Shown piece after piece: positions 36,684 through 46,891 of a stretch of 64,000 nucleotides of DNA. Position 1 is the stretch's first letter, and each line of letters begins with the position of its first letter. The stretch lies in contig NC_090188.1 in the NCBI RefSeq assembly GCF_024679245.1, positions 37,168,992 through 37,232,991 of the forward strand, written 5' to 3'. The position numbers and the translations under genes are program-made. Source of the stretch: Pseudorasbora parva. Taxonomy: Eukaryota > Chordata > Actinopteri > Cypriniformes > Gobionidae. Below the pieces are notes generated by a model. The model worked only from the letters and a program-made list of their open reading frames with translations. It was not told where the DNA came from and searched no databases.

Positions 36684-37796
36684 TAGGGGTGCACCGATCC
36701 GATATTAGAATCGGATATCGGCCGCGATACTGACGACAAAGCTGGATCGGGGATTGGAAAAATGAACAGATCCACAGGCCGATCCTGGTGTTTTTTTGTT
36801 TTGTTTTTTTTAATCGCAGCAGAACCCTACGTCATTCGTCAGCTTCACGTGTGTCGCGTGCTCGAAGCAACATGGAGCGAGCCAGAGAGTCGGATGTGTA
36901 GAGATATTTTATGCTTGCCACGCCAACTAGTTCATCTGTCGGCAATAATACTACCAATTTAATCCAGAAACACCATGTTAAGTCAGTAAAACTAAAGGAG
37001 TGGACAATATAGCCCAGCAGCTAACTTTGCAGGATGTAAAGAATTAATTTAGTGTAAGTGGTGACTGATAGTGGATACTGCTAATGTAATGAACTGACGG
37101 TAACAACGCGCTGTTGACGCTCGTGCATCTTGAGGAGAAATCAAAAAAGCGCCTCACACATAGTAATTGCGGTAAACATTAAAAATGTTACGTTTTTATC
37201 TTTATAACATATGATACAGTTAAACAACTTCACACAACCAAATGTGCTGTTTCCCTGAATACCATCAGGATTGAAAATGTCACTGATTTCCTATGACAGC
37301 TCCATAAACAATCATTAGCATTAGTTACTTACATTTTAGATGCAATATTGAGTCTTTTTGTTCTATTTCAGCTGCGAAAATAGTTCCAAACAAAGATTCC
37401 AAGCAACAAAGTTCCAAACAGCAGAACCATAACATGTCTCACGTGTTCGGAATGATTCAGTGGTTGAATCAAAGATTCAATAACCTGTTCGTAAACGACT
37501 GTCTCATTCTTAAAGGAATCAGTCGTTTGAATGAATCGTTTGAATTAATGACTCAATGACTCACTCATTAAGACTCACCTATACTGGTGGTTTAGTTTCC
37601 TATATTTTTCAACATTTATTTTGTTTATTCAAAAATACAAATCTCATAACATCATTTAATGCAGTAGTAATTTTTCTGGGTACATAATTTAATTTGATTG
37701 GTAGCATCCCTATAGTGTCTTATTTAAATTTTATGTATAGATCAAATTTAAGAATATAATATAAAACCTGAAGCATAGCTTATATTTAATAAGATT
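36684..37796 (+). mobile_element. hAT copy B (inverted partner of 33324-34450)
   Basis: Starts TAGGGGTGCACCGATCCGAT and continues through ATCGGCCGCGATACTGACGA, colinear with the reverse complement of copy A until AATAAGATT at 37796, where similarity stops. It also lacks a transposase. The second hAT terminus is not recognised in either copy. Confidence 0.8.
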
Positions 37797-38048
37797 TTTC
37801 TAACCTGTGGCAATATAGCAGGATTCGCTTAGTGTCTAAAACTGAAGAAAGGGCCAATTTCATATTCCTGCAAGCAGTAGGGTTCGACAGTCCAGAAACT
37901 ATTTCTGATTAAATTGAAAGTTTCTCAGTAAGACAACATTACGATAATATCCCCTGTGTTGCCTAGAACTAACGCAAGATGCTAGTAAAGTAACAATTGG
38001 AAACTCAAAGTAGCTCACATAACAGTTTGTCAAATGACAAAGGTTAAT

Positions 38049-38725
38049 ATTATTTCTAGGGCCGGGACTCGATTAAAAAAATTAATCTAATTAATTAGAG
38101 GCCTTGTAAGTAATTAATCGAAATTAATCGCATTTTAACTGCATATAAATATTTGACCTGAAAACAATGAGAAGTAATTTTTTACATGTATTTTTAGTAT
38201 ACCATTGAATAATGACTGAATACATAAGCTTAATCAACAAAATATTGTTTATTTATTTCAGTCCAGCAGACCAGCGCAATATTTGCCATTAAGGGTAGCA
38301 AAAGCATATTTGTGATATTTGAGGCTCGATGTGCTGCGGTGATACGCAAATTCCTTGTTGTATAGCTTGCACACAACCGTGCTCTTGTCGACACTTCTAT
38401 CCTTTCGTTTTTTTAAAACTAAATTTCCCATCCACGGGGCCAAGCAAAGCGGTCTTCTTCGAAAATTAGATCAGCTGTTAGATTAGAAGACTTTTAGATT
38501 AGATGTTCACTATGGTTTGTTGTTGTCGTGACTCGTGTGAGCGCTAGTTGGTGTTTCAGTATAATCGGTCCATTGAAACTCATTCATTGAAAAACGTTCC
38601 GCGGTGCAAAAATAAGTGCGGTTAAAATTATGTTATTTATTTTTTTCCGTAATTAATTAACGCATTAAAGTTCCGTAATTAATTAATCTTAATTAACGCG
38701 TTAAAGTCCCGGCCCTAATTATTTC
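38049..38725 (-). mobile_element. Complete non-autonomous hAT with BED remnant and perfect TSD
   Basis: The element is 38057-38717 (661 bp), begins TAGGGCCGGGACTCGATTAA and ends GCGTTAAAGTCCCGGCCCTA, flanked by ATTATTTC on both sides (38049-38056 and 38718-38725). Termini are rich in AATTAATCG/TTAATTAACG. The only coding remnant is the BED fragment on the minus strand. The truncated relative is at 4802-5354. Confidence 0.92.
38258..38443 (-). pseudogene. BED-type zinc-finger fragment of a hAT transposase
   Basis: A 61-codon frame, nearly identical to 4957-5157: MAPWMGNLVLKKRKDRSVDK at the start, VVCKLYNKEFAYHRSTSSLK in the middle, stop after GLLD. Four or five amino-acid differences separate the two. 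The CxxY defect is shared. As the element is only 661 bp, the rest of the transposase was lost before this copy moved, since its TSD is perfect. A possible role as a small DNA-binding peptide is unproven and the broken finger argues against it. Confidence 0.7.
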
Positions 38726-38758
38726 CTGCAAGTGTTGTCATAAAATACAACAGTAGAT

Positions 38759-38795
38759 AAAAGGGATCGACAAGATACGTATGTCGATCCCTTTT
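38759..38795. repeat. Perfect 14-bp inverted repeat with 9-nt loop
   Basis: AAAAGGGATCGACA, loop AGATACGTA, then TGTCGATCCCTTTT. It lies 34 bp after the target duplication of the hAT at 38057-38717. Not obviously part of a known element. Confidence 0.9.
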
Positions 38796-39530
38796 GACGG
38801 ATTGAAATCTAAATTAGCCTAAATTTTTGATCATCAACACACAACTCAGAAGCTAACCAACATTACTTTTACTACTACTGTTTAGTTGCTTGCTCACTCG
38901 ATCCTTTAACGTCATCTTCTCCAAGTTTAACTGATAATCATTTGACAAGGCTTCTAGTCAATTTGTTAAATAAATATACATTTTTGAGAACTGAAGTATG
39001 ATTATTTTGCAGCTGGTGAGTAGTAAACATGACACTGGCTATTTTGAGTGGCTTACTTTGTTTGGCTAAATAAATCGACTTTTAAATCAGTACTGTAATG
39101 TCAAACTGTAACGTTGCCGTACAAACAACATATTTACGCGCTACCCAGTTCAGTTCATGATTCAAAGTTAAGAAGCTATCATTGTAAAATCATTGCTATG
39201 ACGGATGGTGTAACGTTAGATGTGTTAGCTGTCATTGAGCCGTGAACCAATCAGAGCAGAACTCTGCATTAATATTCACAACCCTTCCAAATAAGGCAAA
39301 AACAGAGCATTACATCCTAGGGACAATTTCTAGGGTTGTAAATGAACCTGTAAAACTGCATCTGGACAATTTTCAGACTTAAAGGAGCCAAATACCCTCT
39401 ATTTAGATAGAAGAGAACAATTTAAAATACTGTTTCAAATTATTCTAGGGCACCTTTAACCACCAATAGTGCACATTTCGATTTAAAAATTCTACTTTTC
39501 GATCGCAGGAATAAACATTACATTTTAATG
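38796..39530. other. Non-coding stretch, MITE remnant near the end
   Basis: 39300-39460 ends in TCTAGGGCACCTTTAA, which looks like one end of a TTAA-type MITE. No coding sequence seen. Confidence 0.4.
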
Positions 39531-40896
39531 TACAAATACAGTGGTGGAGGAATCTCAGTACTTAAGTAAAAGTGCAAATAACCAGAGCCATATTTACTTA
39601 AGTTAAAGTAGAAGTACTACAACGACAATCCTACTTAAGTAAAAGTAAAAAATTACTTGATTTTAAATGTACTTTTAGTATTAAAAGTAAAAGTACTTGT
39701 ATAACAATTTATTCTCTTAATGTCTATATTCTAATAATTAAAAAGAAGAAAACAGTATGGGCTGTGGCGTTTTAATTCAGTTAGTTTTGGGCTAATGTAG
39801 GCTAATTGTGTGTATCATCTGTTGCCCAGTTTACATTCTGACTCACAATATCAGGGCGATCTGCAGAGTTAAATATCAATATTCAGAATTAACATTTTCA
39901 TCAGCTTTGATGTATTTAAATCTTCATATTTATGAGGATTAATCTTAAATAGAGGATATGCTTCAGCTTTCCTTTTATATTCTTAAATTTGATCAATAAA
40001 TTAAATTAGAATAATATAATTGTTATATTAAATAATTTACACTGACAAATTAAACTGCATTAAATAATGTTGAGATTGTTTTAACTATATATTTTTAATA
40101 CAATAAGAAACGTTGGAAAGAATGTTTAAACATGAAACTAAACCACCAGTAGGTGGCGGCAGTTCTCAATGAGTGATCATTGAGTCGGTTCGTTCAAACG
40201 GCTGATTCGTTCATGAATGAGGCAGTCGTTTACGAACAGCTCATTGAATCTTTGATTCAACCGATTCATTCAAACGCTGAATCATTCATTAACACACTAT
40301 TGCTGTGAGATGCATTGTGGTTCTGATGTGGAAATATGATCTGATCTTGGAAATATTTTCGCTGCTGTAATAGAACAAAAGCAGTTTATATTGCATCTAA
40401 AATGTGAGTGACAAATTTTTATTGATTGTTAATGGAACTGTCATGAAATCAGTGTCACATTTTCAGTCGTGATGGTATTCAGGAAAACAGCACTCTTGGT
40501 CGTGTCATGTGATGTTTTTTAACTGTATTATACGTTATAAAATATAAAAACCTTCACATTTTGAATATTTACTGCAGTATGTTACTGAGTTTCTCTGTAC
40601 GAGCGGCGTTGGTTTGTTTCCATTTCTCCTCGAGAGGCTGCAAGATTGTTAACAGTTCATTCATTAGCCTATTATTATCCGTTATATCTCGAGCCCTGAA
40701 ACTGATCAAAAATGTAACGAAACGTTGTAGAAATGAAGTGGAGTATAAAGTAAAATATTTGCAGCAAAATGTAACGAAATAAAAGTAAAAAGTATGCACT
40801 ATTGACTATACTTAAGTAAAGTACAGATACGTGAAAAATGTAAAAGTAAAGTAACAAAGTATTTGTACATCGTTACATTCCACCACTGCACAAATA
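39531..40896. mobile_element. hAT element with CAGTGGTGGA ends and 8-bp TSD
   Basis: The element is 39539-40888 (1350 bp), starting CAGTGGTGGAGGAATCTCAG and ending CATTCCACCACTG. Flanks are TACAAATA and CACAAATA (7 of 8). Both subterminal regions are dense in AGTAAAAGTA/TACTTAAGTA words. Its interior (about 39880-40560) is a diverged relative of the 33324-34100 segment, including CATTCAAACG and GAATCATTCA words. No transposase. Confidence 0.85.
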
Positions 40897-42225
40897 TAAA
40901 GCACTCATTTTAAATTGTAATAATATTTCACAATATTGCTGTTTTTATGGTATTTTCAGTCAAATAAAAGCAGCTTTGGTACGCCAAGAGATTTCTTTCC
41001 CCTTTGTGATGGTCCTGAACAGCCCTGACCCGTGACACACATCAAGCAAGAACAACTGAAACACGACTCCTCTCCCACAGGAAGTTTACCGGCATCTGGT
41101 CTTTGTCATACACAGATTCACACGGCTGTCACATTGGCCTTAGCTAGTTCTGTTGACCACGGGTTGTTGTTCTTTTATATAAAGCACCCTTCTGCCTCAG
41201 TAACACACTGGTGTGGTTTACGAAGCCTTACACAGCCTTGTCATAATCCTGTGTTAGACGTGTGCTCGATCTTATCGCATCTGATACTTGGGTGCTGAAG
41301 GCGTGCCATTAATCATGTCACCAACAGAAAGCCTTATCTACAAACCAGAACTCATAATCCCACACAATAAATCAGCTCTGGCTAATACATATAAGCAAAC
41401 CTATTCATGTTCAACCAAGCTAACCTAATCTTGACAAAACAAAAACAAAAAGCTCCTCATGTAATCTCCATTGATGGATGCAGCGTTTACTTCAACGGGC
41501 AGAAAGGGGTGAATTTGATCAGATTAGACATTTGACAAGAGCTATCAAAGCGAGCAGCCTGAAACTTTAATAGCACACATACAGCCGGCTCCAAACAAGC
41601 TCGTGGTCCATTGTCACTTGGCAGCTTCGAGCCATTGCGTTGATGGGGCCACATTGATGTTCGGATTAGGGCACGCCTCTGTGATCAAGTGCTCAAATAC
41701 TAGATAAAAACTACAGAAACACCCTTTAATCCTCACAAACCACCTCTAAATAGGATCTTAAGGGGAAGAACATTGTCACAGTGGATTATTTTCAAAATGG
41801 TCCAGTGTCTTTGACTAAATTCTAGCGCTGTTGAAGATGGATTTATGTAGCATTTGAAGACCAAGGTGAACGTGCTAAGAGGAGGGCAAATACCTTAGCC
41901 TACTTGATAAACCTTTAGGTGGTGAAGTTCTAAAAGATTGATCTTATTCACAGCAGCGACATCTTCGTTTTTAACGAATTACATGATGATAATGGTGCCG
42001 CGCTGAATAAGATTTATATTATACATATTTGTGATAGTGTATATATTTTCTCTGAACTTACTGTAAATCTGTAAAATAGACCCTTTGTTCACTGAATGAC
42101 CAATCATTAATAAAGTCTTCTTGTCTTCTGCTTAATATGACAAATTCATAAATTTTCATAATTTCACATCGATTACCAAGACATTAGCTGCAGATCCTTT
42201 AAGTCCTGTTAGTTGCAGATGGGGC
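40897..42225. other. Stretch of low repeat content, no gene seen
   Basis: One of the few sections without recognisable transposon ends. The open frame 41032-41298 has no family resemblance and ordinary composition. It could be unique host intergenic or intronic DNA. Confidence 0.4.
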
Positions 42226-42324
42226 CTTCATGGATCGGACTTTTTCGTTCAGTACATCCTAATGATGCTCAACTGGATCGAGATCTGGGGAATTTGGAGG
42301 ACAAGTGAAGTCAACACCTCAAAC
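42226..42324 (-). mobile_element. Fragment of an older Tc1-like element
   Basis: ATGCTCAACTGGATCGAGATC, then GGGAATTTGGAGGACAAGTG and AACACCTCAAACT, is the signature of the segment that codes on the minus strand for the end of a Tc1-type transposase core. It ends exactly where the next Tc1 element begins, so the newer element inserted into it. Confidence 0.65.
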
Positions 42325-42326
42325 TA

Positions 42327-43657
42327 CAGTCCCTAACAAAAGTCTTGTCGCTTGTGTACAAATTGACTAAAGTGCAGCTGAAATATATTTCTAATCAAGA
42401 TTTTTTTTACAAGAAATGGCTCATTTTAATCCCACCAGCTTTTGTGATAATGTTTCAGTGAAAAACTAAACTTTCAAAAAGTATTCTAATATTCACAGCT
42501 TGGTAAAGCCCATTGAGTCAATTTTTGCAAAGACATAAGTGTTGTCACCTTGTCATATGAGCTTCACCTGTGACTAATAATGGATCAATTAGGTCTCAAG
42601 TGTGTATAAAAAGAACCCCAGTACGCTAGACCTTCACATCAACTGCAAATAGACCTCTGCAAACATGCCTAAAATTCACCCAGAGACTAAAGTTTTGATT
42701 ATCAAGAGGCTGAAGACCAGATCCACTGCTGATGTGGCAGACACCTTCAATGTGTCTCAGCGTCAAGTACAGAGGATAAAAAAAAGATTTGAAGAGACTG
42801 GAGACGTTTTTGACAAGCCCAGGTCAGGCAGACCCCGCAAGACAACTGCTCGAGAGGACCGTTTGTTGGCTCGAAAATCCAAGGCCAGCCCATTTTCCAC
42901 TGCAGCAGAGCTCCACGAGACCTGGTCACCTGAAGTCCCTGTGTCAACCAGAACAGTTTGTCAGATTCTGTCTCGAAATGGCCTCCATGGTCGAATCAGT
43001 GCCCAGACCCCAGCACTAAACAAAAGACAATTGAAAAACCGTGTGGCATTTGCCAAGGCCCACAGCCTGCTAAAAGGATGGACACAGGAAAAGTGGCAGA
43101 AGGTGGATTTTTCAGATGAATCTTCAGTTGAATTACACCACAATCGCCGCAAATATTGCAGGAGACCTACTGGAGCCAGAATGGATCCGAGATTCACCAA
43201 GAAAACAGTGAAGTTTGGTGGCGGAAAAACCATGGTCTGGGGTTACATCCAGTGGGGGTGTGCGAGAGATCTGCAGGGTGGAAGGCAACATCAATAGTCT
43301 AAAATACCAAGAAATCTTTGCTACCTCTTATATTCCCAACCATAAAAGAGGCCAAATTCTGCAGCAGGACGGTGCTCCACCGCATACTTCCATCTCCACA
43401 TCAAAGTTCCTCAAGGCGAAGAAGATCAAGATGCTCCAGGATTGGCCAGCCCAGTCACCAGACATGAACATCATTGAGCATATCTGGGGTAGGATGAAAG
43501 AGGACGCATGGAAGACGAAACCAAAGAATATTGATGAACTCTGGGAGGCATGCAAGACTGCTTTCTTAGCTATTCCTGATGACTTCATCAATAAATTATA
43601 TGAATCCTTGCCAAACCGCATGGATGCAGTCCTTCAAGAAATCACAACACTAGAGCG
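42327..43657 (+). mobile_element. Tc1/mariner transposon, 3' end missing
   Basis: A TA at 42325-42326 is followed by CAGTCCCTAACAAAAGTCTT, a Tc1-style terminal sequence, then about 340 bp to the transposase start. There is a TATA-like GTGTATAAAAAGAACCCC at 42601-42618. After the coding region the expected inverted end (AAGACTTTTGTTAGGGACTG) is absent: from about 43658 the sequence is that of an unrelated hAT-family repeat. It therefore lacks its right terminus and cannot move by itself. Confidence 0.85.
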
Positions 43658-43682
43658 TTTTCCTGAATACCATCACGACTGA
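42665..43682 (+). pseudogene. Tc1/mariner transposase, one frameshift, DD35E spacing
   Basis: The start ATG at 42665 opens with a paired-like helix-turn-helix (TADVADTFNVSQRQVQRIKK, residues 21-40) and an AT-hook-like GRPRKT (residues 55-60). The first catalytic aspartate is D151 in VDFSDESS. The frame is lost by a single base in the G run 43254-43258 and continues in the next frame (open from 43215) with the second aspartate in QQDGAPPHTS (codon 43368-43370) and the glutamate in SPDMNIIEHIW (codon 43476-43478). That leaves 35 residues between them, one more than the DD34E of Sleeping Beauty-type enzymes. The last seven codons before the stop (FPEYHHD) come from the adjoining hAT repeat. Otherwise length (about 335 residues) and motifs are those of a working enzyme. 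A sequencing error in the G run is possible. Confidence 0.85.
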
Positions 43683-43960
43683 AAATGACACTGATTTCAT
43701 ATGACGAATTAACATTGACTTTGTCACTTACATTTTAGATGCAATATTTAGTGTTTTTGTTCCATTTCAGCAGTGAAAATCATTCACAGCAGAACCGTAA
43801 CACGTCTTACTCATAGTAACAAGCGTGAACGATTCAGCGTTCGAATGAATCGTTTGAATGAACGACTCAGTGACTCACTCATTAAGACGGTCACCTGCTG
43901 CCACCTACTGGAGATTTAGTTTCATGTTTACACAAACTTTCCAACATTTCTTTTGTACTT
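43658..43960 (-). repeat. hAT-derived segment joined to the Tc1 3' end
   Basis: Inverted relative of 40100-40495 and of 33540-33870: shares CCTGAATACCATCACGACTG, AAAATGACACTGATTTCATA and GACTCAGTGACTCACTCATT. It starts abruptly within the Tc1 reading frame. Confidence 0.75.
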
Positions 43961-45152
43961 GTAATGAAGCTTGCTTATTAGTGAAATTATTAATATCACG
44001 GAATGGTAATTATTGACTTTAGCCTGGATTGAAGGCTCTCAATATCGCAATATATATCGTTGGGGGGAAAAATATCGCAATGTAATTTTTTTCCAGTATC
44101 GTGCAGCCCTAGTATTAAGTAATTATTTGATGAATAAATCATCTTTTCATAAATGTGATGCTTAAATTATCCTAGTTTCGCTGTACATGCATGCAAAACA
44201 GTTAAAATTTTAATATATTCTGATCATACTTGCTGTTGAGTGGAAGGAAAAATTTGTCAAGTAATTGTCTCTGTAATTTTAATCCTCAAGGTACACAATC
44301 TGTAAAGAACTTTAAAATGCCTACACATTCAAGGGAAAATGCAAAACACGTGTCTTGATGGCGTGAGCATGTTATTAACCATTATTTTTGCGCTAGCGGT
44401 TTGAGTATTTATCTATCCAGAAAAAACTCTCCTGTGCATTCAATGATGTCACCCAAAACTCTACTGCGCATGCGTATATGCCGTCATCGAATTGTGAATT
44501 TAACCACCGCGCATGCGCGTCCAGTACGTGTTGGATCTGATCCAGTACGTCATCGTGCTACAGAGGACTTCTTGGAGAAATCGCAGGGGGGAAAAAAAAC
44601 GTCCGGTTGCGGGTAGGGATGTGCATTTCAAGCAAAAATAATATTCGATGATCGCTGGGAATTATTCGAATATTATTCGAAAATCGCACCCCTCCCCAGC
44701 ATGCACGCAAACTGGCATAGGTATATCCTTAAATAAAAGCCTTTGGTCAATTCAACGCCGGGTCTCTGATAGTGGCGTGGTCAGCACAAACAAATAAAGG
44801 CCGGGGGAAAATGTGTGGATAATCTCCTAAATGCCTTTCATTTAATGTGCACTCAAGTTCATCGTAATGTAGGCTACAGTAGGGTTGTGCCGTGAAGGCT
44901 GACCAACATCACGCAATCATCCTGATGCCACGCGCCCGTTCTTGCGAGTGCGACACACACTAATTCTATATAGTCTCTTCTATAGTTTACCTAAAAACTT
45001 TGTAGGGATTGCTCTGTAAATTAAATTGAGAATATAACTGATGCAATTATGCCATTTTAAATAGGCTACATGATGAGAGATGAGATCTGTGAAAATACCG
45101 TGTCAGGCAGGCTACACAAATTGATTTTCTCGTCTTTTTTATAAGTCTTAAA
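43961..45152. other. Non-coding stretch with hAT ends
   Basis: A hAT right end (CAGTATCGTGCAGCCCTA, ending 44111) and a hAT left end (TAGGGATGTGCATTTCAAGC from about 44616, with ATTATTCGAATATT words) are present without partners. The open frame 44401-44616 is not recognisable. Confidence 0.45.
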
Positions 45153-45475
45153 CACTATTCGCACGGGATTAGTATTATCTAGGGACCTCTGTGACTTAGA
45201 AATTACTCCCCCACATCGGAGTTTTGCATGGCGCGCATTCGCACGGGATAAGCCTGTGATTTTACGCGAATTTACTGACTTATCTCCCGGATATGATGTC
45301 AAGACTTCGTTATAGATATAGCTGTATGAAATCATTAAACAGGCATCGATATCGTTTTGATTATTTTATAGTAATTAATAAACATAATTTCGTTTTTTAT
45401 TAAGCAAAACTCAGATGTGGGGGAGTAGCCTAATTTCAGAGGTCCTTAGATAATACTAATCCCGTGCGAATAGTG
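45153..45475. mobile_element. Fold-back MITE with about 65-bp inverted repeats
   Basis: The left arm CACTATTCGCACGGGATTAG runs through to TACTCCCCCACATC at about 45217; the right arm is its reverse complement at about 45416-45475 (CCCGTGCGAATAGTG at the end). The whole element is about 323 bp. GCGCATTCGCACGGGATAAG repeats the terminal motif internally near 45233. Confidence 0.85.
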
Positions 45476-45639
45476 CTATACTCTGCATTTAACTTAAAAT
45501 ATTTTCTTTTGTACAAGAAAACAGAAACAGAACTTCAAAATAAACTATGTTGATGAAATATTGTAAAGTGGTCATGAACTATAGGCTACATGAACGACCG
45601 TTTATAAAAATAGGCAAAATCAAAAATGAAGCCCTATCT

Positions 45640-46370
45640 CCGAGAAAAGTGCGTGCAACCTATTGGAAGCACGGGTGAGTAATTAGTCTGGTCAAAAAAA
45701 TAACTAAATTACAGTTAAAAAAAAAACGAAGTAAAAAAAATTATGTAAAGCGACATAAAGTGCATAAACTCTTCTTAAGTGGAAGGAAGCTTTTTTCCCT
45801 CACGTGCAACGATAGCCTATAGAAAGCGCGGAGTCATTAATTGGGTTAGAAAAATAACGAAATTATATATATTTTTTAATAGAAAATAATATTTATTTAA
45901 AGAAATATATTACATTAAAAAGTGCTTTAAAGTACACAACTCTTAATGGAAGGAAGCTTTTTCTCTCACGTGCAACCTAGAAAGCACTGAGTAGGCTAAT
46001 TAGTTGGGTTAGTAAAATAACGAAATTACAGTTTAAGGATAAAAAATATTTATATAAAGAGATATAGTAAAATAAAAAGTGTTTAAAAGTGCACAACTAT
46101 TCTCAAGTGGACGGAAGCTTTTTCCCTCATGCGCAATATAGAAAGCGCAGATGCATCATTAGTTGGGTTGGAAAAAAAACGAGATCAGCTTTTTAAAGTA
46201 GACAATAATATTTATGTAAAGAGATAGCCTATATTAAAATAAAAAGTGCTTAAAAGTAGGCTATACAACTCTTAAGTGGAAGAAGGCTTTTTTCCCCTCA
46301 CGTGCAACAGGCTGTAGAAACCGGAGTCTGGTTCGGGCTAAAATAATCTCACGTGCAACCTATATAAAAA
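45640..46370. repeat. Satellite array, about 165-bp monomers
   Basis: The landmark GGAAGGAAGCTTTTT...CTCACGTGCAAC recurs at 45781, 45948, 46109 and 46278, that is at spacings of 167, 161 and 169 bp. Each unit also carries GGGTTAGAAAAATAACGA-type and AAAAAGTGCTTAAAAGT-type blocks. A partial unit precedes and a partial unit follows (CTCACGTGCAACCTATATAA). Units are diverged by substitutions and small indels. Confidence 0.88.
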
Positions 46371-46512
46371 ATTAAGCAAGGAATAAGCATTTTACATTTT
46401 TCTCAATGCTGGTTACCGCTTAGGCTACAGTAGGCCTAATTCTGACCGAATTGCTTTGTCGACTTTCTAGCTGTTGTTGTATAAATGGTGTTCTCTTTCA
46501 TCATCTCGTTTC

Positions 46513-46689
46513 GAGATCCACCTATGGGAAGGGCATCCGTACCTGACCTCTGCAGAAGCATCCAATTGCACCAAGTCTGACAAGACAGGCAGGAGCGCGC
46601 AGCCAATGCCCAGTAAGGCCCCCACCCCTTACCAGCGGGCATATATGGGCTGCATACGCTACTGTACATCAGTTGACATTCGCTTCTCG
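46513..46689 (+). repeat. DIRS left inverted terminal repeat
   Basis: GAGATCCACCTATGGGAAGG through CTACTGTACATCAG and CGCTTCTCG is the reverse complement of 51892-52069 with only a few differences, mostly near the inner end. It contains GCGGGCATATATGGGCTGCA, a possible TATA-like promoter element. The outermost 24 bp (46489-46512, TGTTCTCTTTCATCATCTCG...) are not shared with the right repeat but are copied in the internal complementary region. Confidence 0.92.
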
Positions 46690-46891
46690 CGATCTCTGCA
46701 CTGACACAGTTCGGTTAGATTTGCGCTGCTCACTTATTGTCTGCAGGAGGAAATATCGCCAGATCAGCCTCCACCGGGCGTGACAGTTCAATTCTGCCAC
46801 ATTCTGTGTCTGCATTCGGAGCCGCTCGCGCTCTCGTCCGTCTTCCTGTTCCACGGCTGCCGCCACGGACCTTTCTGAGTTTTTCGCGGGT

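Noticed and set aside
42747..43621. Minus-strand frames of 66-97 codons opposite the Tc1 transposase
   Set aside because: Antisense shadows of a real coding region.
45640..46370. CRISPR-like array
   Set aside because: Units are about 165 bp and diverged throughout, with no short exact repeat and variable spacer pattern; it is a eukaryotic satellite.
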